DNA from: Vibrio sinaloensis
Lineage (GTDB): Bacteria > Pseudomonadota > Gammaproteobacteria > Enterobacterales > Vibrionaceae
Length of the DNA: 64,000 bases
Direction: 5' to 3'
Assembly (NCBI RefSeq): GCF_000808535.1
Contig: NZ_JWLV01000013.1
Coordinates: 1 to 64,000 of the forward strand
Under the pieces are notes generated by a model that saw only the letters and a program-made list of their open reading frames with translations, searched no databases and was not told the origin of the DNA. Made by a program: the position numbers and the translations under genes. This document shows positions 33,220 through 43,456 of this stretch, in pieces. Position 1 is the stretch's first letter, and each line of letters begins with the position of its first letter.

Positions 33220-33606
33220 TCTATTCTCTCCATATAATATTTTTTCGGATAAGCATATTTTTTTATTGGGGGGCTTATCTCATTTCCTAAGAGCGCACGA
33301 CACGAAAAGCATGCCACTCTACAACCTAACGTCGTTAGCAATCCCTACACAAAAAATGTGCAAGAGGTTTATTATAAGTTATCGTATTTCAAAAAGATTA
33401 CAATTTAAAATATGCTGTACTAACAGCCGCACACGCATTACTTTTCATCACTCTGGGTTAGCTCACACAATGCCCTCCAACTGGTACAACTCCGTAACAG
33501 ATTAACTACAAATTAGTGATACTTGCATGAATAAGTGAGGCATTACTCGACTTTTAGAACAATTGAGATTGTAAATATATGATTAAAAAAGGATTACAGA
33601 TGCATG
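33220..33606. other. Intergenic region upstream of glgC (387 bp)
   Basis: Holds the glgC promoter region and the 3' end of the transcript from the GGDEF-like gene. An inverted repeat GATAAGC (33248-33254)/GCTTATC (33273-33279) sits in the glgC leader. A CRP-like site TCTGG-N6-TCACA lies at 33452-33467 with one good half only. No gene and no convincing terminator seen. Confidence 0.5.
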
Positions 33607-35304
33607 TTATGCAATTTGATCCGCAGGTGCTCGACAATGATGAATGTAGACCTTTTCGCCCGATTTTCCCTTAGCAAGATAAAGCGCTCTGTCTGCCATG
33701 GCCAAAGCCTCTCTTTCTGAGGAACCAGGATGAATAACGGTCCCTCCTATGGCCAAGCTGTCGGTTAGGCGTTGAAGGTGCTCGCTGTCCATTTGTTCTG
33801 ATAAAATGCAAGATTTAATTCGTCCTGCAAGCTGATTCAAACTGCACGGGTACTTTGTTCGTACCAAGACTATAAACTCATCGTCCTCCCAACGAGCAGC
33901 TTGGTCATAGACTCGGATGGCGTGACAAATCCCTCGCCCCGCGGCTGACAACGTAGATTCAAAACTTGCCGAGGCCGTTTCGATCGTTTCGTCATCTGTT
34001 AACCCCAGATCTATCCAAATAAGGCCAAAGGCAGTTTGCTCTCTTTTAGAGCGTGCAATTTCCATTGCCAAGTCCTTCTCCAACCCCTTCTTATTCCACA
34101 ACTGAGTCACAACATCGACCGTGGTTAATTCATCCAGCGCAGCCGTGCGCGAAACCACCATTTTATGGAGTGAATGGCGACTTTTCGTCAGTTCTTCTTC
34201 TATAACAGACAAATGGTTTGCCAAGTCGCTACTGCGTTCACTAACAAAATAATCACTCTCCTTCGCGAGTTTGTGAATTCGCTGGGCAGAGATTTCAAGG
34301 GGCTTAACCCAAACATTCAGCCAGTAATAGTAAGAGAACCCTCCAAACAGCAGCGTGATCACGACAAAGATGTAACCCAGATTGCTGTACGTCCATGGTG
34401 GCAACATACTTTCTACATCAACAAACGTGAGCTCATACCATCCCAACTCTTCGATGTAGTTGATGGAGACAACCGCTCGTCCTTGATTTTGCTCGATCAT
34501 CAGGGACTCCGCCTCTTGACCGTATTTTTGCTTGCGCATGAATTGGGTCAGCACCTCCAAATCTTGGCGATTAGGGATCATCGATGCCAATTTGGGCTTC
34601 TCAAACTTCGCCTTTCTCAGTGGATAATCGAATTGGCCAGATTCTAAAATCAGTTGAACTCTGTGCTTCTCATCGACAAAAAACGTTCTTAATGAAGAGG
34701 TATCAAGATGCGCTAACTGACTCGTAAAGAGATCAATATCCATCCCAGTCCCTACGATGCCGAGAAACTGACCTTTGTCGAGAATAGCTTGGTTGATCCA
34801 AACCTTGGTTCGATCGATATGGATGTCTTTCGCGATGTTGACTGAAAGGCGTTGACCTTGCGCTTTTTGGTCAAAATACCAAGTGTCAGTCACAGAGGTT
34901 GGCTCTAAATAGTAGCGAAGATATGATGGCTGGCGAATGCTGGGGACATCGTTGTAGTGATACGACAAGTCACCGTCAAGCGCGATAAAGAAATTCTTGG
35001 ATTTGAATTGCCAACGATATCGTTCCAAAACAGCTTCTGCGGTACTACGATAGACTTCATCGCTCGCATTTCGGCCCCATGACACGATGTGCGGGTCTGT
35101 GGCAATCTTTTGGGCAAGTGCGACTTCTTCTAATATTGGTGCTAGTGTTTGCTCAATGTCATGCTGTGCAGCCACTTGACTGTACTTCCAAATCAAATCT
35201 TGTACGACGCTATCGACAGCTTTCTTTGATACGGTATACGCGGTTACAGCAAACACACCACTGACCAGTATTAAGAACAGCAACAAGGTTTCTCTTAATT
35301 TCAT
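33607..35304 (-). CDS. Membrane sensor with degenerate GGDEF domain
   Basis: 565 aa from ATG 35304, chosen because the protein then opens with a transmembrane signal-anchor MKLRETLLLFLILVSG. A periplasmic Cache-like sensory region follows (about residues 30-305; NVAKDIHIDRTKVWINQAIL-like segment and GIVGTGMDIDLF), then a second membrane helix. The C-terminal domain is GGDEF-like (TTVDVVTQLWNKKGLE), but the active site reads EDDEF at residues 473-477 with both glycines lost, so cyclase activity is unlikely. It may bind GTP or c-di-GMP, or act through partners. The frame is open 28 codons further upstream. Confidence 0.82.
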   Translation of the reverse strand: MKLRETLLLFLILVSGVFAVTAYTVSKKAVDSVVQDLIWKYSQVAAQHDIEQTLAPILEEVALAQKIATDPHIVSWGRNASDEVYRSTAEAVLERYRWQFKSKNFFIALDGDLSYHYNDVPSIRQPSYLRYYLEPTSVTDTWYFDQKAQGQRLSVNIAKDIHIDRTKVWINQAILDKGQFLGIVGTGMDIDLFTSQLAHLDTSSLRTFFVDEKHRVQLILESGQFDYPLRKAKFEKPKLASMIPNRQDLEVLTQFMRKQKYGQEAESLMIEQNQGRAVVSINYIEELGWYELTFVDVESMLPPWTYSNLGYIFVVITLLFGGFSYYYWLNVWVKPLEISAQRIHKLAKESDYFVSERSSDLANHLSVIEEELTKSRHSLHKMVVSRTAALDELTTVDVVTQLWNKKGLEKDLAMEIARSKREQTAFGLIWIDLGLTDDETIETASASFESTLSAAGRGICHAIRVYDQAARWEDDEFIVLVRTKYPCSLNQLAGRIKSCILSEQMDSEHLQRLTDSLAIGGTVIHPGSSEREALAMADRALYLAKGKSGEKVYIHHCRAPADQIA

Positions 35305-35452
35305 ATTATTATCCCAACTAACACTTAACCAATAGAAGCTACTAACTAAGTTGTCAAAAGAGATAATCATGAAATAAGCAATAAACACCTTGAATGCTCA
35401 AAAAGCATACATTCATTGCAACTATCTACTACTTTAGTGATATGACGCGTAT

Positions 35453-35479
35453 TAAAAAAGCAGCCAATTGGCTGCTTTC
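35453..35479 (-). terminator. Terminator of topA
   Basis: On the minus strand AAAGCAGCCAATTGGCTGCTTTTTT: an almost perfectly palindromic stem with a T run, 22 nt past the topA stop. Confidence 0.9.
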
Positions 35480-35500
35480 GTTGTTTTGAGCGAAAAGTCG

Positions 35501-38134
35501 TTACTTTTTCTTCGCTGGCTTTTTACGCTTATCCGTAATTTCCCATTTACCGTCAATGTAGAGCGCCGTGTAGCCTGATGGCTTACCATCTACTTCAGAG
35601 CGAACATAATTCTCTTTCGTTTTACGGCTAAAGCGCACAACCATCGGCAAGCCATCTGGGTCTTTCTCTGGCGCTTCAGTTAAGTAGTGGAACTTAGGTG
35701 AAATACGCTCTTTAAATCGAATCAGCTCTTCTACTAATGGTGCTCGAGTCTCGCGCGATTTAGGGAAAGTGCTAGCGGCTAAGAACAAGCCCGATGCGCC
35801 ATCACGCAACACAAAGTAAGCATCAGAGTTTTCACACTCTAGCTCAGGCAGATGCACTGGATCTTCTTTCGGTGGAGCCACTTCGCCATTCTTTAGGATT
35901 TTACGCGTGTTTTTACACTCTTCACTCGTACAATCCATGTATTTACCAAAACGACCGTTTTTCAGCACCATGTCGCTGCCACATTTGTCACACTCGACAA
36001 CGGGGCCATCGTAACCTTTTACTTTGTACTCACCATGCTCGACGACATAGCCTTCACAATTTGGGTTATTACCACATACATGAAGTTTACGCTTGTCATC
36101 AATCAGGTAAGCGTCCATTGCCGTTTCACAAATTGGACAACGTTTTTTCGCACGAAGGGCAGCGGTTTCGACGTCTTCTTCAAGAACGTTGATAATGCCG
36201 TCTTCATCACCAAGGTTAATCGTTGTTTTACAACGCTCTTTCGGTGGGAGTGCGTATCCAGAACAGCCTAGGAACACACCGGTCGATGCCGTACGAATGC
36301 CCATTTGGCGAGAACACGTCGGGCATTCAATATCGGTATAAACGATATGATTTGGCTTCATACCGCCTTCTGCTTCATCCAGTTCCGCTTTCGCTAAGTC
36401 GCCAGTAAAATCCGCGAAGAAGTCATCGAGTACATTCTTCCAGTCCGCATTACCTTCAGCAATCTGGTCGAGCTTTTCTTCCATGCGTGAAGTGAACTCA
36501 TAGTTCATTAGGTCGTCAAAACTGCCGTCTAAGCGGTCAGTCACAATCTCACCCATCTTCTCTGCATAGAAACGGCGTTGTTCAACTTTTACGTATCCAC
36601 GATCTTGGATCGTTGAAATAATAGAAGCGTAAGTAGAAGGTCGACCGATACCACGTTTCTCAAGCTCTTTAACAAGTGCAGCTTCAGTAAAGCGCGCTGG
36701 TGGCTTGGTAAAGTGCTGCTTAGGCTCAAGTGCGACCAGATCAATTTTATCGCCAACTTGAACCGCAGGAAGAATCTGGTCTTCATTTTTTCCCATAGGA
36801 CGCTGAACACGAGTCCAACCATCGAACTTCAGAATACGCCCTTTGGCTTTAAGGGTGTACTCTGCCGCTTTCACGCTAACCGTTGTTGAGTCGTATTTCG
36901 CTGGCGTCATTTGACATGCAACGAACTGGTTCCAAATTAATGAATACAGTTTGTGCGCGTCAGCTTCCATACCATTTAGGTCTTCGGCTTTGACGGAAAC
37001 ATCAGAAGGTCGAATTGCCTCGTGCGCTTCTTGTGCTCCCTCTTTGCTTCCATAAACGTTCGGCTTAGCGGGTAAGTACGCATCACCAAACTCGCTACCA
37101 ATGAAACCACGCACAGCATCCACGGCTTCTGAACTCAAGTTAGTTGAGTCGGTACGCATATACGTGATGTAGCCCGCCTCATAGAGTCGTTGAGCTAACA
37201 TCATGGTTTTCTTAACGCCGTAGCCTAAACGCGTGCTGGCGGCTTGTTGAAGCGTCGATGTGATGTAAGGTGCTGATGGCTTACTAGACGTTGGGCGATC
37301 TTCACGTTTACAGACTTCGTATGCCGCTTTCTCAAGCACTGACATCGCCGATTTGGTTTCTGCTTCGTTAACTGGCTTAAACGCAACGCCGTCTTTTTGC
37401 GCCACTTGCAAGCGGAAATCTGTTTTGTCAGCCGTTTTAGTATCAGCATGAATGTCCCAAAACTCCTCAGGAATGAAGGCTTTGATTTCGCGTTCACGTT
37501 CTACCAATAACTTTACCGCTACCGATTGAACACGACCTGCAGACAAACCGCGCGCTACTTTTTTCCAAAGTAAAGGAGAGACCATAAAGCCAACAACACG
37601 GTCCATAAAACGGCGCGCTTGCTGAGCATTGACACCCGGCATGCTTAACTCGCCCGGTTTTTCAAAAGCTTGTTGAATTGCGTTTTTGGTGATCTCATTG
37701 AACACCACGCGCTTGTATCGCTCTTCATCGCCACCGATGATCTCACGAAGGTGCCAAGCGATGGCTTCTCCTTCGCGGTCCAAATCGGTTGCGAGATAAA
37801 CGCTGTCAGCGTCTTTGGCTAATTTTTGCAACTCAGCGACCACTTTTTCTTTGCCCGGAAGCACTTGATAGTTTGCTTCCCAGCCGTGGTAAGGGTCGAT
37901 ACCCATTTTTTTGATGAGCGCTTTGCGATCTTTTTCTTTTTTGATTCGCGCTTTTTCTTCAGCACTTAAGCCTTTGGTTGATACCGCAGCTGCTTTTTGA
38001 CCCGTGCTTTGGCCAGCGGTCGGCAGATCACGTACGTGACCCACACTTGACTTTACAATAAAGTCTTTACCTAAATACTTATTGATGGTTTTCGCTTTGG
38101 CTGGCGACTCCACAATAACCAGTGACTTACCCAT
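35501..38134 (-). CDS. topA: DNA topoisomerase I TopA
   Basis: Type IA topoisomerase (877 aa) that relaxes negative supercoils. The TOPRIM domain carries [13 protein letters not shown], the active-site tyrosine is in [13 protein letters not shown], and [12 protein letters not shown] follows. Three C-terminal Cys4 zinc fingers are visible (CPTC..., CPICETAM..., CDKCGSDM...), then a basic tail ending KKPAKKK. ATG 38134 gives the family start [17 protein letters not shown]; the frame extends 13 codons upstream without similarity. Single gene with its own terminator. Confidence 0.98.
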   Translation of the reverse strand: MGKSLVIVESPAKAKTINKYLGKDFIVKSSVGHVRDLPTAGQSTGQKAAAVSTKGLSAEEKARIKKEKDRKALIKKMGIDPYHGWEANYQVLPGKEKVVAELQKLAKDADSVYLATDLDREGEAIAWHLREIIGGDEERYKRVVFNEITKNAIQQAFEKPGELSMPGVNAQQARRFMDRVVGFMVSPLLWKKVARGLSAGRVQSVAVKLLVEREREIKAFIPEEFWDIHADTKTADKTDFRLQVAQKDGVAFKPVNEAETKSAMSVLEKAAYEVCKREDRPTSSKPSAPYITSTLQQAASTRLGYGVKKTMMLAQRLYEAGYITYMRTDSTNLSSEAVDAVRGFIGSEFGDAYLPAKPNVYGSKEGAQEAHEAIRPSDVSVKAEDLNGMEADAHKLYSLIWNQFVACQMTPAKYDSTTVSVKAAEYTLKAKGRILKFDGWTRVQRPMGKNEDQILPAVQVGDKIDLVALEPKQHFTKPPARFTEAALVKELEKRGIGRPSTYASIISTIQDRGYVKVEQRRFYAEKMGEIVTDRLDGSFDDLMNYEFTSRMEEKLDQIAEGNADWKNVLDDFFADFTGDLAKAELDEAEGGMKPNHIVYTDIECPTCSRQMGIRTASTGVFLGCSGYALPPKERCKTTINLGDEDGIINVLEEDVETAALRAKKRCPICETAMDAYLIDDKRKLHVCGNNPNCEGYVVEHGEYKVKGYDGPVVECDKCGSDMVLKNGRFGKYMDCTSEECKNTRKILKNGEVAPPKEDPVHLPELECENSDAYFVLRDGASGLFLAASTFPKSRETRAPLVEELIRFKERISPKFHYLTEAPEKDPDGLPMVVRFSRKTKENYVRSEVDGKPSGYTALYIDGKWEITDKRKKPAKKK

Positions 38135-38501
38135 AATTGACTCAAGTGTCCTATAATGACGGCCAAACGACATTAGCGTATGGCATGCTTAATGCTTCAG
38201 TTCTTTTTTTACTATTGAGCGAGATTACAAGAAGATCAATATCTTTTTCAAAAATAAACTTTAACTGCTCGACAATTCGACGAAAGTCGATGGACTAGAA
38301 AGGGTCACATACTAAACGTCTGTTAATCCTAGATGCTAGTTTCTCAATAGTTTTTATGCCTCTTGTCACAAAACCAATCGTACGAGGGATTCCAAGCAGC
38401 TCGGTAAACCCTTGATCTAGACCATTTGCAATCCAACAGATTAATCTTAGAATCACCGCATTATTTCTTAGTGTTAACCATGATCACAAACGAGTACGAC
38501 T
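38135..38501. other. topA-yciN divergent intergenic region (367 bp)
   Basis: AT-rich divergent promoter region. The clearest element is a small hairpin TCGAC-GAAA-GTCGA (38277-38290) with a GNRA-type loop. No gene, terminator or confident promoter seen. Confidence 0.5.
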
Positions 38502-38750
38502 ATGAGCGATAAGAAAGTTATCTCGCAGTTTGAACTGCTGATGATTGCGAATCACATCATCCAAGAACACGACGACTACATTGAAGGGATGCGCGCGGAC
38601 AGCGTAGAAGAAAAAGACGGTGTGTTGGTTTTTAAAGGCAATTACTTTCTTGATGACAATGGGCTCCCAACCCCAAATACCACAGCCGTATTTAACATGT
38701 TTAAATACTTAGCTCATCACCTATCAAAAGAATTCACCTTGGAAGGTTGA
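38502..38750 (+). CDS. yciN: YciN family protein (DUF2498)
   Basis: 82-aa cytoplasmic protein of the DUF2498/YciN family. The conserved core is GVLVFKGNYFLDDNGLPT followed by TAVFNMFKYLAHHLS, nearly identical in pattern to E. coli YciN, which is also next to topA. Function unknown. Single gene, divergent from topA, ended by a strong terminator. Confidence 0.9.
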   Translation: MSDKKVISQFELLMIANHIIQEHDDYIEGMRADSVEEKDGVLVFKGNYFLDDNGLPTPNTTAVFNMFKYLAHHLSKEFTLEG

Positions 38751-38761
38751 AGATAAATAGA

Positions 38762-38795
38762 ACAAGGGTTGGTATTTTGTACCAACCCTTGTTTC
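38762..38795. terminator. Bidirectional terminator yciN/aroA
   Basis: ACAAGGGTTGGTA, loop TTTTG, TACCAACCCTTGT then TTCTGTT: a 13-bp perfect stem between convergent genes. Confidence 0.85.
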
Positions 38796-38826
38796 TGTTA
38801 TACCCTATCGAATATGACGATCAAAC

Positions 38827-40107
38827 TTAAGAGCTCAACCCCGCCAACTTATCAAAGTAGTCAGGGAAGGTTTTTGACGTACACTTAGGGTCGTTGATTG
38901 TCACTGGCGTATCGCTTAATGCAACCAATGAAAAACACATCGCCATACGGTGGTCATCATAAGTATCGATCGCTGCGTGAGTGAGCTTCGCTGGCGGATT
39001 GACGATGATGTAGTCTTCACCCTCTTCCACTTCTGCCCCAACTTTTCGTAGTTCGGTTGCCATTGCAGACAGACGATCGGTCTCTTTTACACGCCAGTTA
39101 TACACGTTACGAATTGCCGTGGTCCCTTTTGCAAATAGAGCCGTCGTAGCGATCGTCATTGCCGCGTCGGGAATGTGGTTGAAATCCATATCAACGGCTT
39201 TCAGCTCGCCAACTCGCGAAATAACATAGTCGTCACCCCATTCGATCTGTGCACCCATTTTCTCTAGCGCATCCGCAAATTGAATATCGCCTTGAATGCT
39301 GTTTTTGCCGATACCAGTGACTTTAATTTCCCCACCTTTAATCGCGGCGGCAGCAAGGAAGTAGGATGCAGATGACGCATCGCCTTCAACCAAAAAATCC
39401 CCTGGCGCTACATACGATTGACCTTTGCGGATAACAAACTCTTGGTAGTTATTGTTTTCAACGTTAACACCAAACTGTGCCATGATGTGCAGAGTAATAT
39501 CGATGTACGGTTTCGAGACTAAATCGCCCACAATTTTAATCGTTACATCATCTTGCGCGAGTGGCGCAGACATCAAAAATGCTGTTAGAAACTGGCTTGA
39601 AATCGAACCGTCGATTTCGACCGTTCCACCTTTTAGCCCCGTACCGTGAATTTTAAGTGGCGGGAAATTCTCGTTCTCTAGGTACTCAACTTCTGCACCC
39701 GCTTGACGCAGGGCATCAACCAAATGGCCAATCGGGCGCTCCTTCATGCGAGGCTCACCAGTTAATACGTATTCACCTTGGCCAAGACATAGCGCTGCAG
39801 CCAAAGGGCGCATCGCAGTTCCGGCATTACCAAGGAAAAGCTCTAACGCTTGTGCAGACTGAAAGGGCTGACCCAAGCCTTCGACTTCACATACTGTCTT
39901 ATCTTCGGAGAGTTGATAGTGAACACCAAGCTGAGTCAGTGCGTTCAACATATGACGAATGTCATCACTATCAAGTAGATTGGTGAGTCGAGTCTTGCCT
40001 TTAGCAAGAGCGGCCAGTAGCAGGGCGCGGTTTGATACACTTTTTGAACCAGGCAGGTTCACTTGTCCAGAGACTTTATTGATTGGTTGTAACGTAAGGC
40101 TTTCCAT
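38827..40107 (-). CDS. aroA: 3-phosphoshikimate 1-carboxyvinyltransferase (EPSP synthase)
   Basis: Sixth step of the shikimate pathway: condenses shikimate 3-phosphate with PEP (426 aa). The N-terminal [20 protein letters not shown], the [16 protein letters not shown] loop and the C-terminal [13 protein letters not shown] segment are intact. This is class I by pattern ([10 protein letters not shown], where sensitive enzymes have Gly-Asn-Ala-Gly-Thr). AAGGAA lies 11 nt before the ATG. Confidence 0.97.
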   Translation of the reverse strand: MESLTLQPINKVSGQVNLPGSKSVSNRALLLAALAKGKTRLTNLLDSDDIRHMLNALTQLGVHYQLSEDKTVCEVEGLGQPFQSAQALELFLGNAGTAMRPLAAALCLGQGEYVLTGEPRMKERPIGHLVDALRQAGAEVEYLENENFPPLKIHGTGLKGGTVEIDGSISSQFLTAFLMSAPLAQDDVTIKIVGDLVSKPYIDITLHIMAQFGVNVENNNYQEFVIRKGQSYVAPGDFLVEGDASSASYFLAAAAIKGGEIKVTGIGKNSIQGDIQFADALEKMGAQIEWGDDYVISRVGELKAVDMDFNHIPDAAMTIATTALFAKGTTAIRNVYNWRVKETDRLSAMATELRKVGAEVEEGEDYIIVNPPAKLTHAAIDTYDDHRMAMCFSLVALSDTPVTINDPKCTSKTFPDYFDKLAGLSS

Positions 40108-40265
40108 TAAAATTGATATTCCTTGCTCGCCCAGCGTTACTTACCAGGCGATGAAAAATTCTTCGTACTTGCAGACTATCTAAAATCCCCACGTAAAACC
40201 AGTCCAAAACGGGGATTAACACTGAATAATTATGTCATCCAAGCTCATGATAGAAAACAAGATGC

Positions 40266-40727
40266 TCAATAGGTTTTATCAACTCTGACGCCTTCATCAA
40301 AATAGAGAATTCGGACGTCATCCCCTCGTTCGAATAACATCTGATTATCAACGTCTTGAATCACATCGATGAGCTGACCTTTCTCTGTTTTGATCAGAAT
40401 TTCAACCAATCTATATTCTATTCGATACTCTTGGTTGGCGCGGTTTCGAGCAACGCCCGCTCCAGCGATTGCGCCCACCGCAGTGGCCACTTCCTTCCCA
40501 CGTCCATCGCCAAATTGATTGCCGATAACCCCGCCAACAACGGCACCCAACAAGGTTTCCCAACCAGAACTTTGAGCTTTTACAATATCTTGCTGACTGA
40601 TGTAACGGACTGTTTCAACTTTGCCAAACACGACATCATTAACCGGACGAGCCGTATTTCGCTGATATGCTGCATTGGCAATTAGCGGAAAAACCAATAT
40701 GATCCACAATAATTTTTTCATTTTCAT
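40266..40727 (-). CDS. Glycine-zipper 2TM-domain envelope protein
   Basis: 153 aa with a cleavable signal peptide (MKMKKLLWIILVFPLIANAA); no lipobox cysteine, unlike SlyB/Pcp. The middle carries the glycine zipper GAVVGGVIGNQFGDG then AVGAIAGAGVARN, which forms paired helices in the SlyB/OmpA-associated family. The C-terminus is a small beta-rich domain. Probably periplasmic or membrane-associated; function unknown. Its start is only 10 bp from that of the divergent aat gene. Confidence 0.83.
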   Translation of the reverse strand: MKMKKLLWIILVFPLIANAAYQRNTARPVNDVVFGKVETVRYISQQDIVKAQSSGWETLLGAVVGGVIGNQFGDGRGKEVATAVGAIAGAGVARNRANQEYRIEYRLVEILIKTEKGQLIDVIQDVDNQMLFERGDDVRILYFDEGVRVDKTY

Positions 40728-40737
40728 ACCCTATTTC

Positions 40738-41466
40738 ATGACGCTCTATCTTACCGAACTTGATCCTGATGAGATTTGGTTCCCTTCGCCACAAGATGCC
40801 TTGGACGACCCCAATGGTTTACTTGCTATCGGAGGCGACCTCCGCCCTGAGCGGCTTGTCTTTGCTTATCAAAACGGCATTTTCCCTTGGTATGGCCCCA
40901 ATGAGCCCATCCTATGGTGGAGTCCCTCGCCAAGAGCGGTGTTTAACCCTAAGACATTCAAACCCGCCAAAAGTCTCAAAAAGTTTCAACGTAAACACGG
41001 TTACTCAGTCAGTATAAATAGAGCAACAGAGTTAGTCATTGACCAATGTGCAGCGCTAAGGAGCCCAGAAGAAACTTGGCTGAATCCCGATATGCGGGTT
41101 GCCTATAAACGCCTTGCCAGTTTAGGTTATTGTCACTCTGTGGAAGTTTGGTTAAACGATGAGTTAGTAGGCGGTCTCTACGGTTTATCCATTGGCCAGA
41201 TCTTTTGTGGTGAGTCGATGTTTAGCGTAAAAACCAACGCGTCCAAAATAGCACTTTGGTTTTTCTGCCAACACTTCAAAGAGCATGGTGGTCAATTGAT
41301 CGATTGCCAGGTGATGAATCCACACCTTCAATCGTTAGGCGCGTTTGAACTTGAAAGAGAAGAATTTGCTCAAAGCCTGCTATCATTTAATCAACACCCC
41401 GTAATGAAAGATTGTTTTAAACAACAGTGGCTAAAGTCACCAACTGAGGGAATAAATGAGCTCTGA
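40738..41466 (+). CDS. aat: Leucyl/phenylalanyl-tRNA--protein transferase Aat
   Basis: Transfers Leu or Phe from tRNA to N-terminal Lys or Arg, making N-degrons read by ClpS (242 aa). Family segments FPSPQDALDDPNGLLAIGGDL, FPWYGPNEPILWWSPSPR and the catalytic GGLYGLSIGQIFCGESMFS are present. ATG 40738 matches the family start; there is no clear Shine-Dalgarno, and the frame opens 21 codons earlier inside the divergent gene. It overlaps bpt by 11 nt. Confidence 0.96.
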   Translation: MTLYLTELDPDEIWFPSPQDALDDPNGLLAIGGDLRPERLVFAYQNGIFPWYGPNEPILWWSPSPRAVFNPKTFKPAKSLKKFQRKHGYSVSINRATELVIDQCAALRSPEETWLNPDMRVAYKRLASLGYCHSVEVWLNDELVGGLYGLSIGQIFCGESMFSVKTNASKIALWFFCQHFKEHGGQLIDCQVMNPHLQSLGAFELEREEFAQSLLSFNQHPVMKDCFKQQWLKSPTEGINEL

Positions 41467-42154
41467 TCTACAACAGATCCGAATTGGACTCACAGACAGC
41501 CATCAATGCAGTTATTTAACCGACAGACAAGAGCGTGTCGCCGTTGCGCTCGATCCATCAATGCATTGTGGTTCGAGTTACGAAGTTCTGCTTGCCAACG
41601 GATTTCGTCGCAGTGGTGACACCATTTATAAACCTCACTGCGACAACTGCAGTGCTTGTCATGCGTTGCGAGTTTCTGTCCCTGACTTTCAGATGTCAAA
41701 GAGTCAAAAGCGACTGTTAAACAAAGCCAAATCCTTTGAATGGACGCTCAAAGAAAGCATGGATGAGGATTGGTTTGAGCTTTACGCCCGTTACATTGAG
41801 GCGCGCCATCAAGCGGGCTCCATGTACCCTCCCAGGAAAAATGAATTTTCCTCATTTTCTGCTTGTGCGTGGCTGAATACTCAATACTTTCACGTCTACG
41901 ATGATGGAAAACTGATCGCTGTTGCCGTGACCGACATTTTGTCCAATAGTGCCAGTGCTTTCTATACCTTCTTTGACCCCGACTATGACCTCTCTCTCGG
42001 TACGTTAGGCGTGTTGTTCCAGCTTCAATACTGTCAACAACAAGGCAAACAGTGGCTCTATTTAGGCTATCAAATTGATGAATGCCCAGCGATGAATTAC
42101 AAAGTCCGCTTTCAACGCCATCAAAGGCTAGTAAATCAGCGTTGGCAAGGGTAG
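41456..42154 (+). CDS. bpt: Aspartate/glutamate leucyltransferase Bpt
   Basis: Transfers Leu to N-terminal Asp or Glu, which extends the N-degron set beyond that of E. coli (232 aa). The N-terminal Cys-rich part (CSYLTDRQERVAV, then CDNCSACHALRVSV) and the GNAT-like C-terminus with YLGYQIDECPAMNYK are typical. The start follows GAGGGA and lies inside aat, so the pair is translationally coupled. The enzyme class was characterised in V. vulnificus. Confidence 0.96.
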   Translation: MSSDLQQIRIGLTDSHQCSYLTDRQERVAVALDPSMHCGSSYEVLLANGFRRSGDTIYKPHCDNCSACHALRVSVPDFQMSKSQKRLLNKAKSFEWTLKESMDEDWFELYARYIEARHQAGSMYPPRKNEFSSFSACAWLNTQYFHVYDDGKLIAVAVTDILSNSASAFYTFFDPDYDLSLGTLGVLFQLQYCQQQGKQWLYLGYQIDECPAMNYKVRFQRHQRLVNQRWQG

Positions 42155-42234
42155 AATACGCCCCAACTTTACATAATTCATTTTTAGCGGCATTATGCGC
42201 TGGTAAAAATTGCCCATTTTGAAAAGAGGATTAA

Positions 42235-42453
<219 letters not shown>

Positions 42454-42494
42454 TCTCCGACTGCCTCGCGCAATCAGAATTAGTCGAATACAAC

Positions 42495-42527
42495 AAAAAA
42501 GCGAAGCCTAGTGCTTCGCTTTTTTGT
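42495..42527 (+). terminator. Terminator of infA
   Basis: A run, AGCGAAGC, loop CTAGT, GCTTCGCT, T run. Confidence 0.93.
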
Positions 42528-42560
42528 ATCTCATGATTATCCTGTTCTCAGCCAAGTAAA

Positions 42561-42778
42561 TAGGTATTGCTTCTACAAGCCGCTTGTTCATGATAAATAA
42601 TCCCCCGATAGAACAGCAGGTACCGCATGCTTGTTCACAATACCCATTTATGCGCCCGTCTCGTCAGATGAACATGATTGGGCTTCTGAGTAGGTATTAT
42701 GCAACATGCATGCGCCAAATTCGGATCACTCATCACTAGGTGGCAATATCGATTTAGCGGCTTGTGGAATAATACCTA
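42561..42778. repeat. Imperfect terminal inverted-repeat element between infA and tdk
   Basis: About 22 bp at 42561-42583 (TAGGTATT...ACAAGCCGC) is repeated in inverse at 42757-42778 (GCGGCTTGT...AATACCTA), with about 18 positions matching. A third copy of TAGGTATTAT is at 42691-42700. The enclosed 218 bp has no open frame of useful length. It looks like a small non-coding mobile-element-like (MITE-like) unit or a large stem; identity unknown. Confidence 0.45.
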
Positions 42779-42802
42779 CTTAGGCGCCCTCTGACTCTTA
42801 AG

Positions 42803-43381
42803 CTATTTACCCAGTGCTTCTTTGTAGTGCTCACGGCATACAGACACGTATCGGTCATTGCCACCAATCGCAACTTGATCACCTTCCGCAATCGCCACGC
42901 CATGCTCGTCGGTACGGATAACCATGTTTGCTTTACGACCACAGTGACAAATGGTTTTTAGCTCAACCAGTTTGTCTGCCCATGACAGCAGATATTTACT
43001 CCCCTCAAAAAGCTCCCCGAGAAAGTCCGTTCTTAAGCCGTAGCAAAGTACAGGGATATGGAGTTTATCCACCACTTCCGTAAGTTGATACACCTGCTCT
43101 TTCGATAAAAACTGGCATTCATCCACTAAAATACAGTGACGTTTTTCGACTTCGTTAAGAGCAGAGATTTCTTTGTAAAGATCCGTTTCACCATTAAATA
43201 GCTGCGCGTCTGACTGCAAACCGATTCGAGAGCTAACTTTTCCAACTCCGTAACGATCATCGAGTGCTGCAGTAAAGATGACTGGTGTCATACCGCGCTC
43301 TTGGTAATTAAATGATGATTGAAGAAGAGTGGTTGATTTACCCGCATTCATTGCCGAGTAATAGAAGTACATCTGAGCCAC
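42803..43381 (-). CDS. tdk: Thymidine kinase
   Basis: Type II thymidine kinase (192 aa) of the dTTP salvage pathway. Walker A is [13 protein letters not shown], the Mg-binding motif DECQFL follows, and the zinc-binding lasso carries CHCGRKA plus a CREH pair. The start is GTG 43381, placed 6 nt after AGGAAA; an ATG three codons on is less well spaced. Monogenic, tail to tail with the infA unit. Confidence 0.96.
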   Translation of the reverse strand: MAQMYFYYSAMNAGKSTTLLQSSFNYQERGMTPVIFTAALDDRYGVGKVSSRIGLQSDAQLFNGETDLYKEISALNEVEKRHCILVDECQFLSKEQVYQLTEVVDKLHIPVLCYGLRTDFLGELFEGSKYLLSWADKLVELKTICHCGRKANMVIRTDEHGVAIAEGDQVAIGGNDRYVSVCREHYKEALGK

Positions 43382-43414
43382 TGGGGTTTCCTGTTTAGAA
43401 ATATATAAAAACTA

Positions 43415-43442
43415 AAGAAAAGGGCTGAATGAACAGCCCTTA
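43415..43442 (-). terminator. Terminator of cysS
   Basis: On the minus strand AAGGGCTG, loop, CAGCCCTT then a T-rich tract, just past the cysS stop. Confidence 0.8.
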
Positions 43443-43456
43443 TAAATGCTTAACGC

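Noticed and set aside
33266-33505. 79-codon plus-strand frame between glgC and the GGDEF-like gene
   Set aside because: No ribosome site, low-complexity composition and no recognisable domain.
42561-42778. Integron attC site or IS remnant
   Set aside because: No attC core sites and no transposase fragment; the repeats are described only as an unidentified element.
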